Shown here in pieces: positions 7,236-15,569 of a stretch of 36,212 nucleotides of DNA. Position 1 is the stretch's first letter, and each line of letters opens with the position of its first letter. This DNA is from a bacterium (lineage in GTDB: Bacteria; Pseudomonadota; Alphaproteobacteria; Rs-D84; CACZYB01), in NCBI GenBank assembly GCA_014803545.1, contig JAAVBN010000026.1, positions 1 to 36,212 on the forward strand. The letters run 5' to 3'. Under the pieces are notes generated by a model, which had not been told where the DNA came from, did no database searches, and saw nothing but the letters and a program-made list of their open reading frames with translations. The translations under genes were made by a program, and so were the position numbers.

Positions 7236-7365
7236 ATATATTATAGTTTAAACAAAAAAAAACAGCTGTCAATGATATTTTTAGGGTTTTATCTTCATCA
7301 TTTATCAAAGACGCAAGTCTTTGGTCCATCCCCCTAGTGTACCATTTTCCGACTGGTAATTATAG
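7236..7365 (-). repeat. Repeated promoter/hairpin leader, copy 1
   Basis: This stretch recurs at 32083-32190 and, inverted, at 36001-36106. In the direction of the family A gene it holds a 7-bp hairpin CAAAGAC/GTCTTTG (7306-7312 with 7317-7323, loop GCAA on the plus strand), a conserved stretch, then TTGACA (7267-7272) and the palindrome GTTTAAAC (7246-7253) followed by TATAATAT. It ends at the far side with a block matching CCATTTTCYGACTGGTA, also present at 32350-32375. TTGACA is probably a -35 element; the matching -10 is either TAAACT (16-bp spacer) or TATAAT (21 bp). Confidence 0.75.
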
Positions 7366-7397
7366 TAAAAAAAATCAACATAATAAATCCACCAGTA

Positions 7398-7457
7398 GTA
7401 AGTTTTGTAAAAAACTTACAGTCGCCCTCCCTTACCCCCGCCTTGCGGGAGGGCGAC
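7398..7457. repeat. Pair of hairpins, one very GC-rich
   Basis: GTAAGTTTT at 7398-7406 pairs with AAAACTTAC at 7411-7419. Directly after it GTCGCCCTCCC at 7421-7431 pairs with GGGAGGGCGAC at 7447-7457, a perfect 11-bp GC-rich stem in otherwise AT-rich intergenic DNA. No coding sequence is credible here. The rest of the intergenic stretch to 7575 shows nothing else beyond a short CAGTCAGCAA match to 32438-32447. Confidence 0.6.
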
Positions 7458-7575
7458 AACTGACAAGGAGGGAAGTATAAAAAATCAGATATAGTAATAA
7501 AACCCATATATTTTATTTTCCCTTTCTATATTTCTCTCAGTCAGCAAGCGGACGCCAAGACGCCCACAAACAAAA

Positions 7576-7608
7576 AAAACTTCCCAAAATACAAAGGGAA
7601 GTTTTTTA
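7576..7608 (-). terminator. Terminator of the 7640-10615 gene
   Basis: AAAACTTCCC at 7576-7585 pairs with GGGAAGTTTT at 7596-7605; on the minus strand a run of T follows. It lies just past the stop codon. Confidence 0.75.
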
Positions 7609-7639
7609 CGAACAAAACAATAACATAAACTCTCTATTT

Positions 7640-10615
7640 TTACCTGTAACGACGGACTACTACCCAACCGTTGGAACCACCACCACCAGATGCCGAATTA
7701 CAAGTTAGACCACCACCAGATCTTCCACCGCCACCACCACCAGCAGCACCTTGTCCATTACCAGCAGATACACCATCTGCACCTCTATCATCTATATGAC
7801 CTTGTTCACCACCACCACCAGCATTCGCAGTAATAGAAATACCCATAGCAGCAAAGGTCAACTTACTTGGATTACCAGCAGATCCTCTATCTCCACCTCT
7901 ACCATCATGACCTTTTCCACCAGCACCACCAGCACCTACACTATAAGTATATGATTTTGATCCATCAGGTATAAATAATACCCTCGCAATTTTTTCTCCT
8001 TTACCACCTGCTCCACCATGGGCCCATTTACATTTAAAACCATTACCATTATTTCCACCGGCACCACCACCACCACCAGCACCAGCTACTTCAACATAAT
8101 ATATACCAGTAGAAAGAGAACCTGAACCACCAGAAAGTGCAACTTCATCATAAGAACCAAGGTGAGATGCCATCAAAGAAGAAATCTCATTATATGCTGA
8201 AGATGTGAAGAAACTATCTACTTCCAAACAAGAAACTTCAGGATTAGAAGAAGTACTCAAAGAAGCATAATTTTCATCAGTATAAGGAGTTATTTTACCA
8301 GAAGCATCAACCTTAACATACATCTTTGACAGATATTCCATAAGTGAAGCCGCAGTTTTTGTTCCCGATGATACCCATTTATTAACCAAATCCTTTCCCA
8401 AAGAAGAACATGCCGTAATAATTTCACCTGAATAATTACTACTTACAGAGTTCTTTAATTCTTGCAAACTGTTCATATATTGCTTATCCGCAACCAATTG
8501 CTGACTTAATTGTTCGGTTTCCAAATTCAAAAGCTCCGTTTCCGCCTCTGAACGAGCCAATGCTCTGTCCGCAGCAGACTGTATCTTATTTAATGTTCTT
8601 TCAGCATCATCCTTTTGTAATGTGGTTGCAACATTCGCAAGAGTTGTAATATCCTTAATCTTATTCTTTATAATTCCAGCCAAAGCATCTTCCAAATAAT
8701 TCTTTATTTGCGTATCAAAGTTTGCGTAATGATTATTTCTTACACTGATAAGATTTTGTTCGTATACATCACAAGCCTTCTTTGCTGACATAAAGTCCAA
8801 CTCCTCATAATCGGAATCCGCATTATATGTTCCATCAGATGCAGGCTCAACATCTTCCTTTGGCCAATATCCAGCTAAATAATATCTTTCCAAATCGTCC
8901 TTATATGATTCCTTACAAGAAGATAAAATCTTCTTATTTTTGTTAAATGTCTTATATGTTTCTTTTAATGCCGAAGAAACTCCCTTTATACTTTTCTCCT
9001 TTCCATCAAAGCAATATGTTGCAGCCTTGTTAAACAAAGCCGATGGGAACACCAATCCAGAACCAAGTGGTGGAACAACATTAATTGAAAACAATGAACT
9101 ATCCCTCTCTATACCCAAATCGGTATAAATACTTCTTGCATCCTTTTCTGCCTCCGCCTGTGCCTTCATTATAACATTTTTATCAACACTATCTGATTGA
9201 CATCTTCTGACATCACTATTCCATGTTGACTTAGCAGGACATCTTACACACTTTTTGCTTGAAGCATCAAAGATATCAGAATCCAATGGACAACTTCCTG
9301 ATGCAGTAGATGTTGCGGTGATGAATTCTGCGGTTGAAAGTCCAGCATCTGTATACTTACCAGATTCGCTATTATAAAGTTGGCAAGCACCAATTGACGC
9401 ATTATATTTATACCCATTATCACACTTAGTAGAAGTATTTAATAATGTAGAAATGTCGTATGATTGCAAAGTTTCCAATCCTAAGCCCTCTATCTTTTGT
9501 TTATAAAGATTAGAATCCATAAAATTAACCATTTTTAATTCACCAGATTCCAACCTTCTCAACGCTTCCTTGTAATATTCTGATGAAGAAGTTGTTCCAA
9601 AGACATTTGCGATTTCCGCCCTGAGCTTTGCTTCACCAGTTAATCCATTAGTATTATTTTCTTCCGAAGAAAGCTTACAATAATTCGTTTTTACACCAAT
9701 CGCATTTTTAAGTGTTGATGTCCTTAAATCACAATAATAATTATAGGAGAAATACAAATCATTAACATCACGAGATGAACAATTTTCATACACAAAATTC
9801 CTATACTCAGAGTCAGCAGTTGTAAGATCCTCAACACTTTTATATTTCTCAACTAAATATTTTTCTTTACACAAAGCTTGATAATTCTTCCATGCAGTAT
9901 TAACCGTTCCATTACTTGATAAGAAAGAATTTAAAGTTTTATATGTCGTGCAAGAAGGACAAATCCCAGTTTTTGCAGTCTGATTAACATTCAAAGTTGC
10001 AACACCCGAAGATGAACATTCTGCCGATGTAAGATAAAGAGAATACTGATTAATCAAGGAATTCATATCTGTCTGTGCTATATTAAAACTTGAAATTGTA
10101 GCTTCATTTAACACATTACGACAAGAAGAAACCACTTGCATATTTTGAGGTAAATTGGTATTATTTATATCATAAAATAAACATCTGAATGGCTCACCAG
10201 TTTCAAGATAAGCCTGCACTGCATCATCGTCATAAAGATAAGTATATTTATCAATAATATCCTTTATTTGTGCATCCATACAAGAAACAAAAGCATTTCT
10301 ACAAGATTGTTGCTCTTGCTTAAAAGAATTTGCCTGTGCTGACAAAGAAACTTTCTTACTTGTAGTGGTAGAAGACGAATTCCTTCTTGCAGAAGCAGAA
10401 GTTTTTGAAGAAGATGATGAAGTAGCCGCTCTTTTTGTAGAAGTTGACGATTTAGCCGCTCTTTTAGTATTAGAAGATGAACTCTTTTTCTTTGTTGAAG
10501 AAGATTTTTTAGTAGATTTTTTTGTAGCAGAAAAAGCCATATCAATACAAGGAACAGAAACGCCTACTACTACAAGACCTAAAATAAATATATTTTTAAA
10601 AACTTTTCTCAACAT
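7640..10615 (-). CDS. Large secreted KRAATSS protein with glycine-rich C-terminus (paralogue 1)
   Basis: About 991 residues. The ATG at 10615 has GAGG 6 nt upstream; ATG at 10621 or GTG at 10627 are alternatives. The order is: Sec signal peptide (ending near DMAFSA), about 65 residues of Lys/Ser/Thr/Ala/Arg low complexity with repeated KRAATSS, a Cys domain (CMDAQI...TGEPFRC), a VNDLYFSYNYYCD motif, two short Cys modules (CDNGYKYN...C and CPAKSTWN...C), FSINVVPP, LERYYLAG, SAKKACDVYEQNLISVR, a coiled coil, and a C-terminal glycine-rich domain of about 140 residues. Similar glycine-rich domains occur in phage tail fibres and surface proteins. It is probably exported and surface-exposed. It shares an operon with the gene directly upstream (gap 8 nt). 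Function unknown. Confidence 0.75.
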   Translation of the reverse strand: MLRKVFKNIFILGLVVVGVSVPCIDMAFSATKKSTKKSSSTKKKSSSSNTKRAAKSSTSTKRAATSSSSSKTSASARRNSSSTTTSKKVSLSAQANSFKQEQQSCRNAFVSCMDAQIKDIIDKYTYLYDDDAVQAYLETGEPFRCLFYDINNTNLPQNMQVVSSCRNVLNEATISSFNIAQTDMNSLINQYSLYLTSAECSSSGVATLNVNQTAKTGICPSCTTYKTLNSFLSSNGTVNTAWKNYQALCKEKYLVEKYKSVEDLTTADSEYRNFVYENCSSRDVNDLYFSYNYYCDLRTSTLKNAIGVKTNYCKLSSEENNTNGLTGEAKLRAEIANVFGTTSSSEYYKEALRRLESGELKMVNFMDSNLYKQKIEGLGLETLQSYDISTLLNTSTKCDNGYKYNASIGACQLYNSESGKYTDAGLSTAEFITATSTASGSCPLDSDIFDASSKKCVRCPAKSTWNSDVRRCQSDSVDKNVIMKAQAEAEKDARSIYTDLGIERDSSLFSINVVPPLGSGLVFPSALFNKAATYCFDGKEKSIKGVSSALKETYKTFNKNKKILSSCKESYKDDLERYYLAGYWPKEDVEPASDGTYNADSDYEELDFMSAKKACDVYEQNLISVRNNHYANFDTQIKNYLEDALAGIIKNKIKDITTLANVATTLQKDDAERTLNKIQSAADRALARSEAETELLNLETEQLSQQLVADKQYMNSLQELKNSVSSNYSGEIITACSSLGKDLVNKWVSSGTKTAASLMEYLSKMYVKVDASGKITPYTDENYASLSTSSNPEVSCLEVDSFFTSSAYNEISSLMASHLGSYDEVALSGGSGSLSTGIYYVEVAGAGGGGGAGGNNGNGFKCKWAHGGAGGKGEKIARVLFIPDGSKSYTYSVGAGGAGGKGHDGRGGDRGSAGNPSKLTFAAMGISITANAGGGGEQGHIDDRGADGVSAGNGQGAAGGGGGGRSGGGLTCNSASGGGGSNGWVVVRRYR

Positions 10616-10623
10616 CTTCATCC

Positions 10624-12630
10624 TCACTCTTTCTTCCCTGGAAATTGATTCTTTAAATCATTTCGGACTTCATCTCCAACAAAACTAGCTTTAACTTTTG
10701 CTGCATTTATTATAGAAGAAAATAACGGAATATCATAATTAAAGCTACCAATATTTTTACACAAAATTGGATAATATCCTTCCTTCACACTGTTATCAGT
10801 AGGATTGGTTTTTGCTACAACATAACTACTATAATCTTTGTTTTCAACATTATTTATATGTGAAGGAACTATATCACCATCCCTTGATATTTTAATACCC
10901 CTAGATGTAGCTTGTGTTGTCCAAGTATAATAAGGAGATAACAAAGCTGATGAAGAGAAGCAACTATTTCCATTTGATTGACATATTGCATTATAAGCAT
11001 CTTGTACCATAGTAGAACATGCAGCAACAGCATTAGCCGAGAAATTATTAACATATAAAGTAGCTAATTCTGTATAAGCCTCTGATTTTTTTATATTGCT
11101 ACTTGACATAGCAATACTAAGGTTTGTTTCAGCAAGTTTAAGATCTCCTTCTGCCTTTGTCTTATTATAAGAAATTTCTCTTGCTAATTTTTCATTATCA
11201 AAAGAAATTGTTTGATCAAGGGAAATCAAAGTATTCTCAGCCTGTGTTAACGAAGAAGTTGACTTAATCTTCTTTTTAATCATCTTTGCGATATTATCTT
11301 CAATCCAGTTTTGCATTTGATTATCAAATTCACCATATTTTGAATCACGAACAGAAATTAATGCTTGTTCATACAAATTACAACTGTCCTTTGCAGAAAA
11401 GAAACCTGTTTCTATATCAGTAGTTTCTCCTGATATTTGATTACCCTCTTCATCTAATGGGACACCTTTCCATTTACCTGTCAAATAATATCTTTCCAAA
11501 TTAGATTTCAAAGGCCCACAATTATTTTTTAAATAAGTTGTTTTTTCATTATTTTCTTTAATTAATTTCTTTTGTGCTGCTGTTCCAGAAAGCTCTTCTA
11601 TAACAAAACATTTATTGGATGCTGTATTAAATTGAGAACTTGCTAAATAATTATTTGCACCAATAGGTGGTACAACATTAATTGAAAATAGCTCTGTTTC
11701 TGTATCTAAATTAAGTTCACTAAATATCTCATTACTAATATCACTACTTATTACATAGCTATCAGGATTTTGTAAATTCAATTGCTCAATGAAATTTTTA
11801 TAAATAGTAGAGCTTTCCAAATTTATCATTTGCAAACCATCACCATTTATTCTGTTTAAAACTTCATTATAATAAGCAATACTATATTTTGTAGCAAACG
11901 AAGAACCATGAGATATATCACATTGATTAATTTTTCGCCCAATGTTGTTTTTTAATTTTCTATTTATATCACAATAGTAATTATAAGAACTATATAGCTC
12001 ATTTACACCACGTTGGGTATAACAATTTGAAACATCTGAATTAATACAAATACTTTTATCATCACTTAATAAATTATCACTAGCTACCAAAGTATTAGAA
12101 TTATTATCATAAAAAGCACATCTAAAAGGTTGTCCTGTATCCAATGCTGCATTAAGAGCTTCATCATCAGCCAAAAAAGAATACTTACCAATTATACCAG
12201 TAATTTGGCTATCCATACATTCAACATATTTATCAATACAAATTTGTTCTTCTGCCGTAGAGTTATCACCTAATTGATTAAGGAAGGATAAACTGTTTCC
12301 AATAGTCCGCCTAACTCTTCCTACATTTCTTTTTGTTGACGTCCTTGACGAAGAAGTAGCCGCCCTTTTTGTAGATGTAGAAGAAGTAGCCGCACGTTTA
12401 GTAGAAGACAAAGACCTCTTTTTAGTAGTAGTCGCAGCTCTTTTTGATGAAGAAGACGAAGAAGTTGACTTACTCTTTGAAGAAGTTGAGGTTTTCTTTG
12501 TAGAAGACGTTTTTTTTGAAGAAGTTTTTGTTTTAGAAGATACAGGCAAAGACACAGAAAACGCAACCATTCCTGACAAAAGGAATAATCCTAAAATTTG
12601 CATAATTTTTTCCGATTTTCTCGTCTTCAT
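10624..12630 (-). CDS. Secreted KRAATSS protein without glycine-rich domain (paralogue 2)
   Basis: 668 residues from the ATG at 12630, which has AAGGAG just upstream; a longer frame back to 12675 lacks such a site. A signal peptide (hydrophobic GLFLLSGMVAFSVSL) is followed by about 90 residues of Ser/Thr/Lys low complexity with several KRAATSS or KRAATTT units. Then come the same blocks as in its two neighbours: CMDSQI...TGQPFRCAFYD, VNELYSSYNYYCD, LFSINVVPPIG, LERYYLTG, SAKDSCNLYEQALISVR and a coiled coil. It stops after this and has no glycine-rich tail. An 11-C run lies about 80 bp upstream of the start. The stop codon is only 8 nt from the next gene's ATG, so the two are probably translated from one message. 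Confidence 0.75.
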   Translation of the reverse strand: MKTRKSEKIMQILGLFLLSGMVAFSVSLPVSSKTKTSSKKTSSTKKTSTSSKSKSTSSSSSSKRAATTTKKRSLSSTKRAATSSTSTKRAATSSSRTSTKRNVGRVRRTIGNSLSFLNQLGDNSTAEEQICIDKYVECMDSQITGIIGKYSFLADDEALNAALDTGQPFRCAFYDNNSNTLVASDNLLSDDKSICINSDVSNCYTQRGVNELYSSYNYYCDINRKLKNNIGRKINQCDISHGSSFATKYSIAYYNEVLNRINGDGLQMINLESSTIYKNFIEQLNLQNPDSYVISSDISNEIFSELNLDTETELFSINVVPPIGANNYLASSQFNTASNKCFVIEELSGTAAQKKLIKENNEKTTYLKNNCGPLKSNLERYYLTGKWKGVPLDEEGNQISGETTDIETGFFSAKDSCNLYEQALISVRDSKYGEFDNQMQNWIEDNIAKMIKKKIKSTSSLTQAENTLISLDQTISFDNEKLAREISYNKTKAEGDLKLAETNLSIAMSSSNIKKSEAYTELATLYVNNFSANAVAACSTMVQDAYNAICQSNGNSCFSSSALLSPYYTWTTQATSRGIKISRDGDIVPSHINNVENKDYSSYVVAKTNPTDNSVKEGYYPILCKNIGSFNYDIPLFSSIINAAKVKASFVGDEVRNDLKNQFPGKKE

Positions 12631-12711
12631 TTTCTCCTTCACTTCTTCTCCATATAATAATAAAGAAAATATCAAAAAAAATCAAGCAAATTCCAAAAAA
12701 AAATTTATTTA

Positions 12712-12722
12712 CCCCCCCCCCC
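12712..12722. repeat. C11 homopolymer upstream of paralogue 2
   Basis: Eleven consecutive C on the plus strand (G11 in the direction of the gene starting at 12630), flanked by TTTA and AGGGGTAAT, so it can also fold as a TACCCC/GGGGTA hairpin. It sits about 82 bp upstream of the start codon, in the likely promoter or leader. The remaining stretch 12731-12945 is AT-rich and shows no gene. Confidence 0.6.
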
Positions 12723-12945
12723 AGGGGTAATACTGTAAAATCAATAGGATAATACACTAAAAATCCATTTCGGTATATTAAAAAATATAATTATTTTTCC
12801 ACATCAATCACCAATAAAAAAAATAAAAGATATATTTATAATTCTCAATATTTAATTTGTTGACATCATTATAATTACCACACTTTTTTTAGAAATGGGT
12901 AAAAAAGGATTACCTAATTTATTAAGAATTAATACAAAAGATTCC

Positions 12946-12986
12946 AAAAAAATAACTTGTAATAGTATTATCTGATTACAAGTTAT
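12946..12986 (-). terminator. Terminator of the 13002-15449 gene
   Basis: A perfect 10-bp stem, AACTTGTAAT at 12954-12963 with ATTACAAGTT at 12975-12984. On the minus strand it is followed by a T-run. Confidence 0.75.
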
Positions 12987-13001
12987 AATTTTATTTATTG
13001 A

Positions 13002-15449
13002 TTATTTAACAGAAGATACACAGTATATTGCTGCGGCACCATCACCACCTTTACTACCAGGTGATTTTCTTTTATCATCACCACCACCTCCACCAAAAGC
13101 TCCTAAACCATTTCCACTGTGTCCAGCATTTTTACCACCAGAACGACCAGCACCTTCACCACCATTACCACCATCAGCTTTATAGGTAGTACCCATTATA
13201 GTAAATGTCGTATCGCCACCTTTTTTACCATCAGAAGCGGATTTTTGTAGTTTGTTTCCACTACCACCACTTCCACCAATTCCGATTGATAATGTATAAT
13301 TTTCAGCTTTGGATAATAAGATAATTGGTTCCACACTACCACCTCTACCACCATTACCACCACTATGTCTAGCATTACCGCCACCGCCACCACCGCCAGC
13401 ACCCAATAAAGCAACTTTATAAATACCCATTGGAATACTTCCAGAAGAAGCAAGGGATAAGGAAGAACAAGCTCCAAAAGTCACTTTTTTTGCAATCATT
13501 TCTGAAAGATTAAATCCTTTTAATTCATTACAGAAAAATTCCTGATATTTATTCTTATCTAATGCAGCATATTCCGCATCAGAAAGGACATTGCTATCAG
13601 ATTCTGAAATTGCTGAAACTCCTCTTATATCTCCATCAACATTGGCCTTAACTGATAAATTTGCTAACTTAAACATAGACGAATTATCCGTAGTTAATTT
13701 TGAAATCAAATTATCCGCCATATACAAACAAGCACTAGCAATTTGTTTTGAATAATTTTCAGAAACTAAACTTTTAAGCTCATTTCTAACAGAAATTGTT
13801 GTCTTAGAAGACTCCAATTGTTTAGTAAGAAGGTTAGTTTCCGCATTCATAATAGCAATTTCCGCATCGGCTTTAGATGTTTTCACCTCAGCTTGTCGTT
13901 CCATATTAGAAATAGTGATATTAGCATCGGTTTCTTGTAAAGAACTTAAAGAATTAGCGATAGTAGTAAGGGATTTAGTTTTATTTTTGATAAGTTTAGC
14001 AACCTCATCATCTATGTAATTTTTAAGTTGAGTATCAAAATCTGCATAGACTTTATTTCTTGTTGAAATAAGAGTTTGTTCATACAAATCACACGATTTT
14101 TTAGCAGATAAGAAATCTGTCTGTTCAAGCTCTGCATTACCAGCTTGATAATCATCGGCAGAATAAGGTGTCATAGTATCAGATGAATCATCAGAGCTAA
14201 CACAAACATTAGAAACAGAATTATATACATAACCATCATCACAAGGTTTTACTGTCGTTCCCGCTACATAATAGCGTTCAAGCTCCTGTCTTGTGCTTGC
14301 ACTAGAACAATTATTAGAAAGATAAGTAATCGCAGATTGAATAACCGCCTCATTTTCTGTTGCCTTTTTACCAGACAATTTAAATGCTGTATTACCTAAA
14401 CAAATATTACGAGCTTTATCATATTGCGCCGCCGCATCAAAACTTCCCGTTCCAACAGGCGGAACAACATTGATTGAGAAAATCTCATTTTCATCATTTG
14501 AAAGTCCCAAATCTTCTAACAAATCACCAACACTGTTTTCATATTTTGTGCAATTACAATTATCACTTCCCTCTTTACAAGATTTACCTTCATTTGCATC
14601 ACCTTTTGCATAGGTGCAAGTCTTTCCAGTCAATGACATTTGATTCCAATTTTCCAAACCTAATGGCTCAATCTTATTCTTAAATAATTTCGTTTTTTCA
14701 AAGTTTATAATTTTAAGCTCACCATTAGAGACTCGCCTATTTGCCTCATTATAATAAGCATAAGAATCCTTTGTAGCAAATATATCACTCTTGCTTTTTC
14801 CACCCGTTGCCTTTAAATTACATTTATTCACAGGAATCCCAGCAATACCGACTTCGGAACTGCTTAAATCACAATAATAATTATATGATAAATAAAGCTC
14901 ATTAACATCTTTTTGATTAGAACAAATATTCATATTATTAAAGACTTTATCATCTTTTTTCTTTGATGCACCATTTGAATCTACATAAGTTTCCTTTCTT
15001 TTTGCGACTAAATCAGAACTGCAATATCTTGAATCATTAGCAAATAATCCCTCCACCTTAGAAGAATTATAGTAAATACAACGGAAAGGTTCTCTTGTTT
15101 CCTGCATAGCTTGAACCGCCGCATCATCAGCCAAATATTGATAATTTGAAATAATGTTATCAATTTGCGCATCCATACATTCTGTAAATTTAGATATACA
15201 ATTATCTGCTGTTGTAGAAACAGAACCAGATGAAGTAGTAGTCCTACCCAAAGCTCTTGTCGTGCCAAGGCTTCTTTTTGATGAAGACCTTGATGCAGAA
15301 GCATTTCTTTTAGAAGAAGTTGCCGCCCTCTTTGCACTACCACCAGAACTTTTCTTTGCTCCAGTCTGTTTTGTTTGTGCAAAAACAGGGACACTAATTT
15401 GTCCTGTAAAAGTAAATAAACACAAAAATACAACTAATTTATTAAACAT
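13002..15449 (-). CDS. Large secreted KRAATSS protein with glycine-rich C-terminus (paralogue 3)
   Basis: 815 residues; the ATG at 15449 has GGAGG 6 nt upstream. A signal peptide (cleavage likely after VPVFA) is followed by about 55 basic Ser/Lys/Arg/Ala-rich residues including AKRAATSSKR. Conserved blocks match the two downstream paralogues: CMDAQIDNII...TREPFRC, VNELYLSYNYYCD, FSINVVPPVG, LERYYVAG, SAKKSCDLYEQTLIST and a coiled coil. It carries one Cys module (CDDGYVYNSVSNVC) placed after the LERYY block, and a Cys-containing insert (CKEGSDNCNCTKY). The last 160 residues or so are glycine-rich (GAGGGGGGG, GGNGGRGG). It is transcribed alone and faces away from the 36-Cys gene. Function unknown; a surface or extracellular role is inferred. 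Confidence 0.75.
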   Translation of the reverse strand: MFNKLVVFLCLFTFTGQISVPVFAQTKQTGAKKSSGGSAKRAATSSKRNASASRSSSKRSLGTTRALGRTTTSSGSVSTTADNCISKFTECMDAQIDNIISNYQYLADDAAVQAMQETREPFRCIYYNSSKVEGLFANDSRYCSSDLVAKRKETYVDSNGASKKKDDKVFNNMNICSNQKDVNELYLSYNYYCDLSSSEVGIAGIPVNKCNLKATGGKSKSDIFATKDSYAYYNEANRRVSNGELKIINFEKTKLFKNKIEPLGLENWNQMSLTGKTCTYAKGDANEGKSCKEGSDNCNCTKYENSVGDLLEDLGLSNDENEIFSINVVPPVGTGSFDAAAQYDKARNICLGNTAFKLSGKKATENEAVIQSAITYLSNNCSSASTRQELERYYVAGTTVKPCDDGYVYNSVSNVCVSSDDSSDTMTPYSADDYQAGNAELEQTDFLSAKKSCDLYEQTLISTRNKVYADFDTQLKNYIDDEVAKLIKNKTKSLTTIANSLSSLQETDANITISNMERQAEVKTSKADAEIAIMNAETNLLTKQLESSKTTISVRNELKSLVSENYSKQIASACLYMADNLISKLTTDNSSMFKLANLSVKANVDGDIRGVSAISESDSNVLSDAEYAALDKNKYQEFFCNELKGFNLSEMIAKKVTFGACSSLSLASSGSIPMGIYKVALLGAGGGGGGGNARHSGGNGGRGGSVEPIILLSKAENYTLSIGIGGSGGSGNKLQKSASDGKKGGDTTFTIMGTTYKADGGNGGEGAGRSGGKNAGHSGNGLGAFGGGGGDDKRKSPGSKGGDGAAAIYCVSSVK

Positions 15450-15510
15450 CTATTCCTCCAATACATTAACATTATTATACTATAAAAAAAATAATAATAC
15501 AAGAATTTAG

Positions 15511-15539
15511 TTGATTTTTTTCACTTTTCTTTGTAAAAA
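15511..15539 (+). promoter_or_regulatory. Promoter of the 36-Cys protein gene
   Basis: TTGATT at 15511-15516 and TAAAAA at 15534-15539, 17 bp apart, about 30 bp before the start codon at 15570. Confidence 0.55.
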
Positions 15540-15569
15540 ATAAATTAAGGTTAAGGAAAGGGGAAAAAA

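Noticed and set aside
7680..8110. Repetitive DNA suggesting a tandem repeat or CRISPR array
   Set aside because: The repetition (ccaccacca-like) comes from glycine codons in the C-terminal domain; there are no regular repeat-spacer units.
10365..10688. Open frame on the plus strand rich in Glu, Val and Phe, antisense to the start of the 7640-10615 gene
   Set aside because: It is the mirror of the Lys/Ser/Thr-rich linker codons on the minus strand; no ribosome site, and the minus-strand gene has clear signals.
12321..12566. Leucine-rich frame overlapping the low-complexity linker of the 10624-12630 gene
   Set aside because: The Leu/Gln-rich product is an out-of-frame reading of Ser/Lys/Thr repeats; no independent signals.
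12859..12874. TTGACA followed by TATAAT on the plus strand as a promoter
   Set aside because: The two boxes are only about 4 bp apart and no plus-strand gene follows.
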